A program made the translations under genes and the position numbers. From the NCBI RefSeq assembly GCF_041224545.1, contig NZ_JBGFGP010000145.1, forward strand, positions 1-64,000: a DNA stretch of 64,000 nt, in the 5' to 3' direction. Of the stretch, positions 35,968 to 45,228 are shown piece by piece. This DNA is from Sedimentitalea sp041224545. GTDB taxonomy: Bacteria > Pseudomonadota > Alphaproteobacteria > Rhodobacterales > Rhodobacteraceae. Positions within the stretch are counted from its first letter, which is position 1; each line of letters begins with the position of its first letter. The notes under the pieces were generated by a model that saw nothing but the letters and a program-made list of their open reading frames with translations, searched no databases and had not been told where the DNA came from.

Positions 35968-36274
35968 GGGTCTGTCCTTTCCGGATGGGTTAAAACCACC
36001 AGACCCAAGGCCTCCTTTCACTTTTCCCGGCAGTCTCAGTCGCGGCGGGCCCCTCCCTCACGCGGCCCGGTCCCCCTGCCCCACCCAAGGCTACCCCACC
36101 TAGACCCCATGATCGGTCTGCAAGGTGACTAGGTCAGCGGCCTCTCCCACGGCATTCTGCATGCGAGGGTTGCTCCGGATGACCCGGTGCCGCGCTGCAC
36201 ATTCACCACGCGCCCGACAATCGCTTGATTGTCCGACCGGGAGCATTGTTGAGTTGAGCCTGCGGATCGGGCAG
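35968..36274. other. junction between plasmid block and metabolic module
   Basis: No supported gene. It separates the upstream end of the DUF3768 gene from the enolase-superfamily fragment and probably holds the plasmid-block promoter and a recombination scar. Confidence 0.4.
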
Positions 36275-36574
36275 AGCCGGTTAGAATCGTCTTATGGTCT
36301 GGTCGAATATCTGCGAACGCTGGATGTTCTGGAAACGGCGGGCTGGTCTGCCCGCAGGTGTATCCCGCACGGCGGCCACCAGATGTCACTGAATATCGCC
36401 GCAGGATTGGGGCTTGGAGGGAACGAGAGCTATCCCGACCTGTTCCAGCCCTTCGGCGGCTTCCCCGATGGGGTCCAGGTGATCAATGGTCACATCACCA
36501 TGCCCGAACTTCCCGGTGTTGGGTTCAAGGGAAAATCGGACCTTATCAGCGTGATGCGCGATCTGGCTGAATGA
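36275..36574 (+). pseudogene. enolase-superfamily dehydratase, C-terminal remnant
   Basis: About 90 codons. ARRCIPHGGHQMSLNIAAGL then NESYPDLFQPFGGFPDGVQV is the end of the barrel (catalytic-His strand) and capping segment of a mandelate-racemase/muconate-lactonising-type enzyme. The N-terminal 300 residues are missing; upstream codons of the same frame are unrelated. It faces the aldehyde dehydrogenase gene and marks the edge of an older sugar-acid gene cluster. Confidence 0.7.
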
Positions 36575-36616
36575 GCCCGCGCCCTGACCCGACATCATCG
36601 GGTCAGGGCAGGTGTT

Positions 36617-38143
36617 TTACTTTAGATCTTCCGGCAATACGCCTTCGGGGATGTTCTGGAAACACACCGGACGCAGGAAACGACGGATCGAAAGGGTGCC
36701 GACGGAGGTCGCGCCGAAGTTCGTCGAGGCCGGGTAGGGGCCGCCGTGGACCATCGTGTCGGAAACCTCGACCCCGGTGGGGAAGCCGTTGGCCAGCACA
36801 CGGCCCGCCTTGCGCTCCAGCACAGGCAGCAGGCGGCGCGCCAGCGCGGCGTCGCCCGCGTCGAGCTGGATCGTCGCGGTCAGCTGCCCTTCAAAACCCT
36901 TCGCCAGCGCGATCATCTCCTCGGCGTCGCTCACACGCACCACCAGACCGAGGGGGCCGAAGACCTCTTCGCCGAGCGCGTGGTCCTGCAGGTAGGCCTC
37001 GACGTCGGTCTCGTAGAGGTTCGGGCGCGCTTCGCGGCCGGCGCTCTCGGTGGTCAGCAGCGGGGTCACGGCGTTGCGCCCGTCAAAGCGCGCCTGACCG
37101 TCGCGGTAGGCCGCGGCGATGCCGTCGGTCAGCATGACTTGCGGGCCGGTCTCGGAGAGGGCGGCCTTTGCGGCGGCGATGAAGGCATCGCCCGCGGCGC
37201 CCTTTTCCACCACGGCGATGCCGGGGTTGGTGCAGAACTGGCCCGCGCCCATAACCAGCGACCCGGCCCAGCCGGTGCCGATCTCGGCGCCGCGCGCGGC
37301 GGCGGCTTCGGGCAAGACGAACATCGGGTTCACGGAGCCCAGCTCGCCAAAGAACGGAATGGGTTCAGGACGCCCGGCGCAGAGGTCGAAGAGCGCGCGC
37401 CCCCCGCCGAGCGAGCCGGTAAAGCCCACGGCCTTGATCAGCGGGTGCTGCACGAGAGCGGTACCGACGTCGCGCTTGCCGCCCTGGATCAGGCTGAAGA
37501 CGCCCTTCGGCATGCCGGTCTTCTCGATGGCGGCGGCGATGGCCTCGGCCACGATCTCGCCGGTGCCGGGGTGGGCGGAGTGCCCCTTGACCACGACCGG
37601 GCAACCGGCGGCCAACGCGGCGGCGGTGTCACCCCCCGCGGTGGAGAACGCCAGCGGGAAGTTCGAGGCGCCGAAGACGGCCACGGGGCCGATGGGGCGC
37701 TGGATCATGCGCAGGTCGGGGCGCGGCAGGGGCGCGCGGTCGGGCAGGGCCGCGTCCTTGCGGACGTCGAGATAAGCGCCCTCGCGGATGTAGCTGGCAA
37801 AGAGCCGCAGCTGGCCGGTGGTGCGACCGCGCTCGCCCATCAGGCGGGCTTCGGGCAGGCCGGTTTCCTGAGTGCCGATCTGCGTGATCGCCTCGGCGCG
37901 GGCCTCAATCTCGTCGGCGATGGCGTCGAGAAAGTCCGCGCGCGCCGCGCGGGTGGTGTAGCCGTAGGTCCAGAACGCCTCTTCGGCGGCCTGACAGGCG
38001 GCGTCGACGAGGTCGGGCGTGCCAACGGAAAAGTCATACGCGGGCCCATGGGCTGGCTCCGACTGGAACGTGGTCTCAGCGGCGACCCAGTCGCCTGCAA
38101 TGAGGTGCTTGCCGTGCGGGGTGAAACGGGTGGTGCCGTCCAT
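36617..38143 (-). CDS. aldehyde dehydrogenase, 2-oxoglutarate-semialdehyde type
   Basis: 508 residues. The catalytic Cys is in GAGQFCTNPG and the general-base Glu in FFGELGSVNPMF; the nucleotide loop reads GPVAVFGASNFPLAF and GFTGSLGGGRALFDL. Length, the ELGSVNP variant and the C-terminal TNFGATSVGTLSIRRFLRP match alpha-ketoglutaric semialdehyde dehydrogenases, which perform the last step of oxidative sugar-acid breakdown (semialdehyde to 2-oxoglutarate). The ATG at 38143 is followed by the usual MDGTTRFTPHG. First of a minus-strand module that includes a sugar-acid dehydratase. Confidence 0.82.
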   Translation of the reverse strand: MDGTTRFTPHGKHLIAGDWVAAETTFQSEPAHGPAYDFSVGTPDLVDAACQAAEEAFWTYGYTTRAARADFLDAIADEIEARAEAITQIGTQETGLPEARLMGERGRTTGQLRLFASYIREGAYLDVRKDAALPDRAPLPRPDLRMIQRPIGPVAVFGASNFPLAFSTAGGDTAAALAAGCPVVVKGHSAHPGTGEIVAEAIAAAIEKTGMPKGVFSLIQGGKRDVGTALVQHPLIKAVGFTGSLGGGRALFDLCAGRPEPIPFFGELGSVNPMFVLPEAAAARGAEIGTGWAGSLVMGAGQFCTNPGIAVVEKGAAGDAFIAAAKAALSETGPQVMLTDGIAAAYRDGQARFDGRNAVTPLLTTESAGREARPNLYETDVEAYLQDHALGEEVFGPLGLVVRVSDAEEMIALAKGFEGQLTATIQLDAGDAALARRLLPVLERKAGRVLANGFPTGVEVSDTMVHGGPYPASTNFGATSVGTLSIRRFLRPVCFQNIPEGVLPEDLK

Positions 38144-38193
38144 GGAAAGGATCCTTTCGGGGGTCGGTTTCAAGTCGGTGGTGCGATGGCCGG

Positions 38194-38496
38194 TCAGTCG
38201 GCCATCAGCCCGTGCCAATTCACAAAGCGCATCGGAATGATTTCGATCTCGCCCCAGATACCCTCCCGCGCGTAGATCTCGCGCGAGAGGTAATCGTCCA
38301 GGGCGGCACGGCTCTCGAACTGGCAGAGCACGACGGAGCCAACCATGTTACCGGCTTCGTCCAGCATGGCGCCTCCGTCGACCATGTGGCCCGCTGTGCG
38401 TTCGGTCTTGAGTCCGGCCATGTGGTCCGCACGGGCCGCCATGCGGGCCGCCAGTGCATCCGGCGCGTCGCGGCAGATGAGGGCAAACTGTTGCAT
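38194..38496 (-). CDS. YciI-like protein
   Basis: 100 residues of ferredoxin-like fold: MQQFALICRDAPDALAARM, then RADHMAGLK and GSVVLCQFESRAALDDYL, with the conserved His-Asp pair of YciI-like proteins. Possible small-molecule enzyme or binder in the same pathway. Its start overlaps the stop of the SnoaL-like gene by one base. Confidence 0.8.
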   Translation of the reverse strand: MQQFALICRDAPDALAARMAARADHMAGLKTERTAGHMVDGGAMLDEAGNMVGSVVLCQFESRAALDDYLSREIYAREGIWGEIEIIPMRFVNWHGLMAD

Positions 38497-38960
38497 CAGT
38501 CGCGCCCCGCGACCGCCGGGGGTGCCATGTGATAGCCGCGGCTCTCGTAATCGAAGTCGTGCAGCTTGTTGATCGGCTGCGACTTGTCGACGGGGCTGGC
38601 GTAATAGGCGCGGATCTCGCGGATTTTCGTGATGTCTTCGTTGAAGACATACCACTCGTCGCCACGCAGCGCCTCACCCACCCCGGTTTTCCAATGGGTC
38701 CATTCGATCACGGCCTCAAGGCCATCTTCGGCCGCCAGCACCTTCTCGATGGTCCATTTCGACCCCAGCGTCTCGACACAGCGGACCCAGCCATCGGCCA
38801 CGGCCTCGGCCCCGCGCCAGGGCGCGCCGGGCAGGCCGGGGGGGAAGTAATGGGTGCCGTCAGCGGTGAAACAGTCGATCAGGCCCTGGCGATCGCCTGC
38901 GTTGCACATGTCGAAGTAGTGCCGGATCAAAGCCTCGGCCTTTTGCGCGGGCGTGGTCAC
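38496..38960 (-). CDS. SnoaL-like (NTF2-fold) protein
   Basis: 154 residues. ALIRHYFDMCNAGDRQGLID, then FTADGTHYFPPG and KWTIEKVLAAEDGLEAVIEW are typical of polyketide-cyclase-like SnoaL proteins. The start is taken as the GTG that overlaps the TGA of the previous gene (GTGA); the longer ATG start at 38984 would run 24 bases into that gene. Role in the module unknown; these folds act as isomerases, dehydratases or binders. Confidence 0.78.
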   Translation of the reverse strand: MTTPAQKAEALIRHYFDMCNAGDRQGLIDCFTADGTHYFPPGLPGAPWRGAEAVADGWVRCVETLGSKWTIEKVLAAEDGLEAVIEWTHWKTGVGEALRGDEWYVFNEDITKIREIRAYYASPVDKSQPINKLHDFDYESRGYHMAPPAVAGRD

Positions 38961-39694
38961 AGGTCGTTTCCTTCTGCCAGCCATTTTTGATATTCCTCCA
39001 GCGTCTCCGGCCCGGCGGGATAGGTGCCGAAAAGCGAGGCGCCAGCGTCGATCTTGGTAAAGAGGAAGGTTTCGCGGCGTTCCTGTTCGTAGCTGTCGCT
39101 GGCAACCTCTGCGGCGATGTGGCGGGGAATGACGGTCACGCCGTCGGCGTCGCCCACCACGATGTCACCGGGGTAGACCGCGACGTCGGCACAGCCAATC
39201 GGTTCCTGCATGGCAATGGCGCGATGATAGGCCGGGCGGGTCGTGGCAGTGTTGGCGCGGCAATAAGCGGGGAAGTCCATTTCGGAAATCTCGGCCCCGT
39301 CACGGAAGGCGCCGTCGGTCACGGCAGCGGCCACACCTTTGCGCATCATCCGCGTCATCAGCATGTTGCCGGCCGAGGCCGCGCGGGGGTCATTGCGGCT
39401 GTCGATCATCAGCACCTGGCCCGGGCCGATCTCTTCGACCGCCTCCCATTGCACATTGTCCTCGCCACGCGCCTTGAGATCGCCCAGATCCCAGTCCTTG
39501 TCCTCGCGCGAGGGGATGAACCGCAGGGTGAAGGCTTCGCCGACGAAGCGGCCCGAGGTCTTCGACAAGGGCGCGAGGCCCACGAGGAACTGCTGCCGAT
39601 AGCCGCGTTTGAACAGCTGTGTGGTCAGGGTGCCCTGCCCGCACTTGCGCAGCAGCTCCAGCGTTTCTGACGTGATTTCGATGTTCTGGGACAT
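38957..39694 (-). CDS. RraA/HMG-aldolase family protein
   Basis: 245 residues. AVTDGAFRD and the later YPGDIVVGDADGVTVIPR are the signature of the RraA-like/4-hydroxy-4-methyl-2-oxoglutarate aldolase family (class II pyruvate aldolases). VLMIDSRNDPRAASAGNML supplies the phosphate-type loop. The C-terminal 55 residues are longer than in RraA. In this context it may cleave or decarboxylate a 2-oxo sugar-acid intermediate; that is inference. AGGAGA precedes the ATG at 39694. Confidence 0.8.
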   Translation of the reverse strand: MSQNIEITSETLELLRKCGQGTLTTQLFKRGYRQQFLVGLAPLSKTSGRFVGEAFTLRFIPSREDKDWDLGDLKARGEDNVQWEAVEEIGPGQVLMIDSRNDPRAASAGNMLMTRMMRKGVAAAVTDGAFRDGAEISEMDFPAYCRANTATTRPAYHRAIAMQEPIGCADVAVYPGDIVVGDADGVTVIPRHIAAEVASDSYEQERRETFLFTKIDAGASLFGTYPAGPETLEEYQKWLAEGNDL

Positions 39695-39717
39695 GATTGT
39701 CTCCTGTCTTTTAGGGA

Positions 39718-41214
39718 TCATTCTGCGGGGGTGGCCTGTCGGCTGCGCCATGCGCTGCGTAGCCCTGCGATCAGCAGGATCAGCGCGGCGGCGACGAAGA
39801 CGGCCGACACCGGGCGAGTGACGAAGACGGACCAGTCGCCTTCGGAATAGCTGAGCGCGCGGCGGAAGTTGGTCTCGAGGATCGGCGCCAGAACGAAACC
39901 CAGCACCATCGGGCCCAGCGGGTAGCCGCCGCGTTCAAAGAGGTAACCCATCACGCCAAAGCCCAGCATCAGCCACACGTCGAACAGGCGGTTGTCCGAG
40001 ACGAACGTGCCCGTGACCATCAGCACCACCAGAAGCGGTAACAGCACGCTGCGCGATACGCCCAGCACCCGCGGGAAGATACGGATCGTAAAGAGCTGTA
40101 CCGCCAGCAGCAGCAGCGTGCCGATCAGGAAGGCCGCATAGATCATTGCGATCAGGCTGGGTTCCTTGCTGAGCAGAAGGGGTCCGGGTTGCAGGCCGTG
40201 GATGGTAAAGCCACCGATCAGGATCGCGGTTACACCGTCGCCGGGAATGCCCAGCGTCAGCAGCGGCAGCAGCGCACCGCCAACCGAAGCGTTATTGGCG
40301 CTTTCCGAAGCATAGACCCCTTCGATCGCACCCTTGCCGAATTTCTCGGGCTCCTTCGATTGCTGGCGCGCTGCGGCATAGGCGATCAGGTTCGACGCGG
40401 TGCCACCAATGCCCGGCAGCACACCGATGGCGATGCCGATGGCCGAGGAGCGGATCATGTTCCACCCGTTGCCGAGGAATTCGGCGAGGGTGATGCCGAT
40501 CCCCTTGCCACCCAGCTGCATATTCGCGGGCAGCTTCAGCGAGGGTTGCATCAGTTGCGCGATGACGGTCGACACGGCGAACAGCCCGACCATGAAAGGG
40601 ATGATCGAGATCCCCGCCATCAGATCCACCTGCCCGAAGGCAAACCGCTGGGTCGCGCCGATGGGGGCAAATCCGATGGTGGCCAATGCAATGCCGAAAG
40701 CGGTCGCCATCAGCCCCTTGGCAAGGTTCGCCTGCGCCAGGATCACCACAAGCATCATCGCCGCCAGCGTCAGGGTGGCATATTCGGCAGCCCCGATCTT
40801 GATGGCGAATCTGGCGATGACCGGCGCGCAGGCGACCAGCACGATCAGCGACAGGATCGAACCCACGGCCGAGGCGATGATGCCCGTGGCCAGCGCCTTG
40901 ACCGGCTGGCCCTGCTGCGCCAGCGGGTAGGCGTCAAAGGTCGTGGCAATGGAGGATGGCGTGCCGGGGATGCGCAGCAGCGTGGCCGACACCAACCCGC
41001 CCGAAATGCCGCCAAGGTAGGCCGCGACCAGCATCGCCATCCCGACATTGGGGGTCAGGGAAAAGGTCAGCGGCAGCAGGATCGCCACGGCCATCGCGGC
41101 GGACAGGCCCGGAAGCGCGCCAAAGAAGAGGCCGAACAGCAGCCCGCCCAGCATGAAGGCCAGCGTCGCAGGCTCGGCCAGGGCGGCAAGGTTTTCGAAG
41201 AACAGGGAAATCAT
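39718..41214 (-). CDS. tctA: tripartite tricarboxylate transporter, large membrane subunit TctA
   Basis: 498 residues with ten or more membrane segments. The family signatures FGALPGLSAAMAVAILLPLT and LRIPGTPSSIATTFDAYPLA are present, with a second repeat GVLPGIGGTASNLIAYAAAR. It forms the channel of a secondary importer driven by ion gradients. GAGGAG lies ahead of the ATG at 41214. It follows tctB by 10 bases. Confidence 0.92.
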   Translation of the reverse strand: MISLFFENLAALAEPATLAFMLGGLLFGLFFGALPGLSAAMAVAILLPLTFSLTPNVGMAMLVAAYLGGISGGLVSATLLRIPGTPSSIATTFDAYPLAQQGQPVKALATGIIASAVGSILSLIVLVACAPVIARFAIKIGAAEYATLTLAAMMLVVILAQANLAKGLMATAFGIALATIGFAPIGATQRFAFGQVDLMAGISIIPFMVGLFAVSTVIAQLMQPSLKLPANMQLGGKGIGITLAEFLGNGWNMIRSSAIGIAIGVLPGIGGTASNLIAYAAARQQSKEPEKFGKGAIEGVYASESANNASVGGALLPLLTLGIPGDGVTAILIGGFTIHGLQPGPLLLSKEPSLIAMIYAAFLIGTLLLLAVQLFTIRIFPRVLGVSRSVLLPLLVVLMVTGTFVSDNRLFDVWLMLGFGVMGYLFERGGYPLGPMVLGFVLAPILETNFRRALSYSEGDWSVFVTRPVSAVFVAAALILLIAGLRSAWRSRQATPAE

Positions 41215-41224
41215 GTCGCGCTCC

Positions 41225-41743
41225 TCACGGCAACAGCAGCACGCCGGGCAGCGGAACGCCGACGACGCCCGCCAGTAGCCAGCCAATGCACAGGCTTGCC
41301 ACGGCACCGATCACCACGCCCAAGCCAATCCCGCGAAGGGTCGGGCCCGCGAGCGCGGTGACGGCAACGAGCAGGAAGGCAAAGGTCGACAATGTGAACC
41401 CCAGCCGGGTGAACAGCATCACATAGGCCAGAAGCGCCACGACAAAGACGATCCGGGCGGGCCATTTCGGAGGTGCAAGCGTCTCAACCCCCGCCGCGTC
41501 CTTCTCCCGGCGCTCGGACTTGATCGCCTCCAGCGTGCTCTCTGAGAGCTGCACTTCCTTGCGACGCATCCCGCGCCACAGTTCGACACACCCCAGCACG
41601 ATCATCAGAACGGCGAGAGCGGTCGGTAGAACCCACGGCCCCGGATCGCCCGGTTGCGGCAGCCGTCCCGGGGGCGCAATCAGGATCTGCCACAGCATCC
41701 CGGCGCCGACGACGATGAAAAACAGATTGGGAACGATGGTCAT
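41225..41743 (-). CDS. tctB: tripartite tricarboxylate transporter, small subunit TctB
   Basis: 172 residues with four membrane segments in two pairs, separated by a hydrophilic loop (about 65-90). Length and arrangement are standard for TctB. Located between the dehydratase and tctA genes. Confidence 0.88.
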   Translation of the reverse strand: MTIVPNLFFIVVGAGMLWQILIAPPGRLPQPGDPGPWVLPTALAVLMIVLGCVELWRGMRRKEVQLSESTLEAIKSERREKDAAGVETLAPPKWPARIVFVVALLAYVMLFTRLGFTLSTFAFLLVAVTALAGPTLRGIGLGVVIGAVASLCIGWLLAGVVGVPLPGVLLLP

Positions 41744-41820
41744 CTTGTCTCCTCCCTTGGGTCGGGGAACGCCGGTGCGGGCGTTCCCCAGAGGCCCCTC
41801 CCCGGGCCCTCACTGGATCT

Positions 41821-43020
41821 TCAGAACTTGCCGAAGGTCGCGCTTTCACGGGTCCAGGCACGCATCTGGCCAGAGAGCGTCAGACCAAGGCCCGGACGGT
41901 TCGGCACGATCATGCGGCCATCCTTGACCTCAAGCTTGTCTTCGAACATCGCCTCGGACCATTCGAAGTGCTCGACCCAGGGCTCCTGCCCATAGGCGGC
42001 GGTCAGGTGCAGGTGGATCTCCATGCAATAATGCGGCGCGAGCTTCAACTTCTTGTGATCGGCCAGTGCGCAGATCTTGAGGAAGGGCGTCACCCCCCCC
42101 ACGCGCGGGGCGTCGGGCTGGATGAAATCGACCGAGTCATGCCGGATAAGTTCGTAATGCTCGGCCACCGAGGTCAGCATCTCCCCCGTGGCGATCGGCG
42201 TCGCCAGCTCACGGGCAAGTGCCGCGTGGCCTTCGTAGTCGTAGGCGTCCAGCGGCTCCTCGATCCAGGTCAGGTTGAACTGCTCGGCGATACGACCAAA
42301 GCGCAGCGCAGTGGTCCGATCCCATTGCTGGTTGGCGTCGATGGCCAGCGGCACGTTGCCGCCCACGTGTTCGCGCACCGCCTCGATCCGCGCCAGGTCG
42401 ATCATCGGATCGGGCTGGCCGACCTTCAGTTTGACCGCGCCGATCCCCTGTTCCAGCGCCATGCTGACACGGTCCTTCACCTCGTCGATCTCCATCGACA
42501 GGTAACCGCCGGAGGTGTTGTAGCAGCGCACGCTGTCACGATGTGCGCCCAGCAGCTTGGCCAGCGGCAGGTTCGCGCGCCGCGCTTTCAGATCCCACAG
42601 CGCGATGTCGAAGGCGGCGACGGCTTGCGTCGACAGACCCGACCGCCCGACCGACGCCCCGGCCCAGACCATCTTGTCCCAGAGCCGCGCGATGTCGCTT
42701 GGGTCTTCGCCAAGGATCGCGTCGGCGATTTCGCAGGCATGCTGGTACTGGCCGGGACCACCGGCCCGTTTCGAATACGAATAGCCGACGCCCTCGAACC
42801 CTTCCTCGGTCTTGATCTCGCAGAACAGAAAGGCGATTTCGGTCAGCGGCTTCTGCCGCCCCGCCAGCACCTTCGCGTCGGAAATCGGAGAATGCAGCGG
42901 CAGGTACACCAGCGACAGCTGCACCCCTGCGATGCGGTCGATGGTGGCTTCTCCCGGCGGGTGGCCAGCGTTGAGCGGGTTGACGGGCAGCAGGCGTTTG
43001 CCGTCGCTGAAATCCTTCAT
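41821..43020 (-). CDS. enolase-superfamily sugar-acid dehydratase (galactarate/talarate-type)
   Basis: 399 residues. GLSTQAVAAFDIALWDLKAR, the Lys pair in VKLKVGQP, metal ligands in IDANQQWD, WIEEPLDAYDYEGHAALA and GEM, and the catalytic Asp/His in DAPRVGG and APHYCMEIHLHL. The KxK and His-Asp dyad place it in the mandelate racemase subgroup; the EPLDAYDYEGHA text resembles L-talarate/galactarate dehydratase. It would convert an acid sugar to a 3-deoxy-2-oxo acid. Exact substrate is uncertain. Confidence 0.82.
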   Translation of the reverse strand: MKDFSDGKRLLPVNPLNAGHPPGEATIDRIAGVQLSLVYLPLHSPISDAKVLAGRQKPLTEIAFLFCEIKTEEGFEGVGYSYSKRAGGPGQYQHACEIADAILGEDPSDIARLWDKMVWAGASVGRSGLSTQAVAAFDIALWDLKARRANLPLAKLLGAHRDSVRCYNTSGGYLSMEIDEVKDRVSMALEQGIGAVKLKVGQPDPMIDLARIEAVREHVGGNVPLAIDANQQWDRTTALRFGRIAEQFNLTWIEEPLDAYDYEGHAALARELATPIATGEMLTSVAEHYELIRHDSVDFIQPDAPRVGGVTPFLKICALADHKKLKLAPHYCMEIHLHLTAAYGQEPWVEHFEWSEAMFEDKLEVKDGRMIVPNRPGLGLTLSGQMRAWTRESATFGKF

Positions 43021-43107
43021 GGGATCTGTCCTTTGGCTGTAGGGATGGGGTGCCGCGCAAGGGGGGAACGCCCTCGCGCGGCCGGGAGAGAACGCCGGGA
43101 GGGGGCG

Positions 43108-44061
43108 TTACTCGGTCACGTAGGAAGCGACGAAATCGTGTTCCTGTTCGATGAAATCGCGGGTCTCGGCGCTTCCGCGCAGGCTCAGCACCTGCTTGGC
43201 GCGGGTGAATGCGGCCTCGACCTCCGGATCGGATTTCATCCGCTCGATGACCGCGTCGACGGCAGTGACAACGGCCGGGTCCACATCGGCGGGCGCATAA
43301 ACCTGGAACACCAGCGGGAAGGACAGCTCGATCCCCTGCGACGGTGCCGTGGGCCAGTCGGGCGCAAAGGGGCTGGCGACTTCGTTGAGAATGGCGAGCA
43401 CCTTGAGCTGGCCGGTTTCCACATATTGCTGGGCGTTGTTCACACCCATCGGGATGGCGTCGACCTGCCCGCCCAGCAGCGCGGTGATGCGGTCGGATTC
43501 GGACCCGGCATCCACGACCCGCAGGCTGCCCCCGGCGGCTTCGGCGATCGCCTTGCCCTTGATTTCGGTGGTTCCGCCGATCTGAGAGCCGAATGTGGCA
43601 TCGCCGGCATGCGCCTTGGCATAGGCCACAAAATCCGCAAGCGTATCATAGGGCGCATCGGCGCGGGCGACGACCACGTCGTCGAATTGCGCAACAGTCG
43701 CCAGCGGCGTGAAATCGGCGTGGCCGAAGGGCCAGGTGCCGGTCAGCTTCGCCACATGGATCGAGGTGTGGTAGAGCAGCAGTTCCGAGCCGTCTTTCTT
43801 GCCTGTCGCGACAGTCTGTGCCGCCACCACCCCGCCGCCGGCGAACTGGTTCACCACGGCGACGTTCGCCCCGGTGTACTTGCCCAGAAACTCTGCAAAA
43901 AGGCGGGCGTCGGTGTCGGTGCCACCGCCCGGGTTGGCCGGTACGATCAGGCGCACACTGTCGACAGGATAATCGATCTCGGCCGCACGTGCCGGCATGA
44001 CGCCAGCAGCTCCAAGCGCGGCGGCGACAAGTACACCCTTGATAGATTTATTGAATTTCAT
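43108..44061 (-). CDS. tctC: TctC/Bug-type periplasmic solute-binding protein
   Basis: 317 residues. Signal peptide MKFNKSIKGVLVAAALGAAG with a cleavage region at ARAAE. The mature part has VRLIVPANPGGGTDTDAR, the Bug-family carboxylate loop, and ATFGSQIGGTTEIKGKAIAE. It captures a carboxylate (here probably a sugar acid) and delivers it to TctAB. AGGAGGAGG precedes the ATG. First gene of the module, divergent from the LysR gene. Confidence 0.9.
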   Translation of the reverse strand: MKFNKSIKGVLVAAALGAAGVMPARAAEIDYPVDSVRLIVPANPGGGTDTDARLFAEFLGKYTGANVAVVNQFAGGGVVAAQTVATGKKDGSELLLYHTSIHVAKLTGTWPFGHADFTPLATVAQFDDVVVARADAPYDTLADFVAYAKAHAGDATFGSQIGGTTEIKGKAIAEAAGGSLRVVDAGSESDRITALLGGQVDAIPMGVNNAQQYVETGQLKVLAILNEVASPFAPDWPTAPSQGIELSFPLVFQVYAPADVDPAVVTAVDAVIERMKSDPEVEAAFTRAKQVLSLRGSAETRDFIEQEHDFVASYVTE

Positions 44062-44185
44062 TGTTTGTCCTCCTCCTGAACTCACCAGCCCGCGGATGCG
44101 AGCAGGGCGAATGACGGGAAGGTAGACGCGCCATTAATTCAAATCTAATATTACGTATGACTTGTTAAAATTCAATCTGTGTATC
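44062..44185. promoter_or_regulatory. divergent tctC / lysR promoter region
   Basis: AT-rich, about 124 bases. It includes TTCAAATCTAATATTACG and TTGTTAAAATTCAATC segments near the lysR start; LysR-type T-N11-A sites are plausible here but no single one stands out. Confidence 0.5.
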
Positions 44186-45094
44186 ATGCTTGATCTGTCT
44201 CATCTCCGCTGCTTTGTCGCCGTCGCATCCGAACTCCACTTTGGCAGGGCGGCCCAAAAGCTGCACATGACCCAGCCCCCGCTCAGCCGGCAGATCCGCC
44301 TGCTGGAAGAACGGCTAGGCCAGCGGCTTCTGGAGCGCAACAGTCAGACCGTCGAGCTCACCGCCGCCGGGTTGCGGTTCCTGCCGGAGGCGCAGTCTCT
44401 GCTGCAGCGTGCCCAGGATCTTGAGGCCATGATGAACGAAGCCGGCGATGAACCCGAAGGCCGTTTGCGCATGGGTTTCTACGGCGCTGCGAGTTTCTAT
44501 CTTCTGCCCAGCATCATGGTGGCCATGGCCAAGCATTATCCACGCGTGACCCTGGAGTTGAAGGAACTGAACGCCTTGCAGCAGATCGATGCATTTGGCT
44601 TCGGTGACATCGACATCGGCCTGGCCCGGCCCACGTCGCTGACGCCGCGCCTCACGTCCAGCATCGTGCTGCGGGAAGACCTTCTCGTCGCGCTGCCCGA
44701 TGATCACCCTTTGGCCACACGCGCGACCCTTCGACCGCAGGATCTGCAGGGCGAACCCTTTATCGCCTATGGCCCGAAGGGACCTTATATGCACTCGGTT
44801 CAACAAGCGATCTTCGCGCAGAACGCCGTTGCCCCAAAAATCATTCAGTCACTCGCCCATGCGGAGGGGATATTGTCGCTGGTCAGCGTGGGGCTCGGGC
44901 TGTCTGTTGTGTCCGGACATGCCATCTGTGTGCAACGCCGAAACGTTACCTTCCGCCCACTTGTCGAGAGCGGCACATCTCAGGCATTGACGCATATCGT
45001 GACACACCGCGAGACGCAGCGCCCGCTGGTGGATCAGATCACCCGCTTCATCTGCGAAGTTGGTCTGGCGCTGCCGCCCAGACTGCACCCCTGA
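44186..45094 (+). CDS. LysR-family transcriptional regulator
   Basis: 302 residues. N-terminal winged helix-turn-helix (residues 3-62: LSHLRCFVAVASELHFGRAA, then MTQPPLSRQIRLLEERLG), linker helix, then the effector-binding domain (GRLRMGFYGAASFYLLPSIM). The ATG at 44186 starts the normal LysR N-terminus; an upstream TTG frame is not needed. Its divergent position predicts control of the tct-dehydratase module with a sugar acid as inducer. Confidence 0.9.
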   Translation: MLDLSHLRCFVAVASELHFGRAAQKLHMTQPPLSRQIRLLEERLGQRLLERNSQTVELTAAGLRFLPEAQSLLQRAQDLEAMMNEAGDEPEGRLRMGFYGAASFYLLPSIMVAMAKHYPRVTLELKELNALQQIDAFGFGDIDIGLARPTSLTPRLTSSIVLREDLLVALPDDHPLATRATLRPQDLQGEPFIAYGPKGPYMHSVQQAIFAQNAVAPKIIQSLAHAEGILSLVSVGLGLSVVSGHAICVQRRNVTFRPLVESGTSQALTHIVTHRETQRPLVDQITRFICEVGLALPPRLHP

Positions 45095-45228
45095 TCGGAG
45101 GCGTTCCGAGGCACTTTGGCCACTGGTCAGAGAGTTCAGACGCCCGCGCCGATCCACGCGTAAGATTTGGCAATGGTGGATCGAAGCGGAACGCACAAAG
45201 GCTCCGGGCCAGATCCTCGCCAAAAATG

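Noticed and set aside
34261..36021. 586-codon minus-strand frame as one real gene
   Set aside because: Only its first 98 residues from 35967 are DUF3768; the rest is antisense to the IS110-family transposase.
36746..38275. 509-codon plus-strand frame
   Set aside because: Antisense to the aldehyde dehydrogenase gene, whose catalytic motifs are intact on the minus strand.
41968..44079. 703-codon plus-strand frame
   Set aside because: It lies antisense to the dehydratase and tctC genes, has no ribosome binding site and is Arg/Gly/His-rich; a GC-driven shadow.
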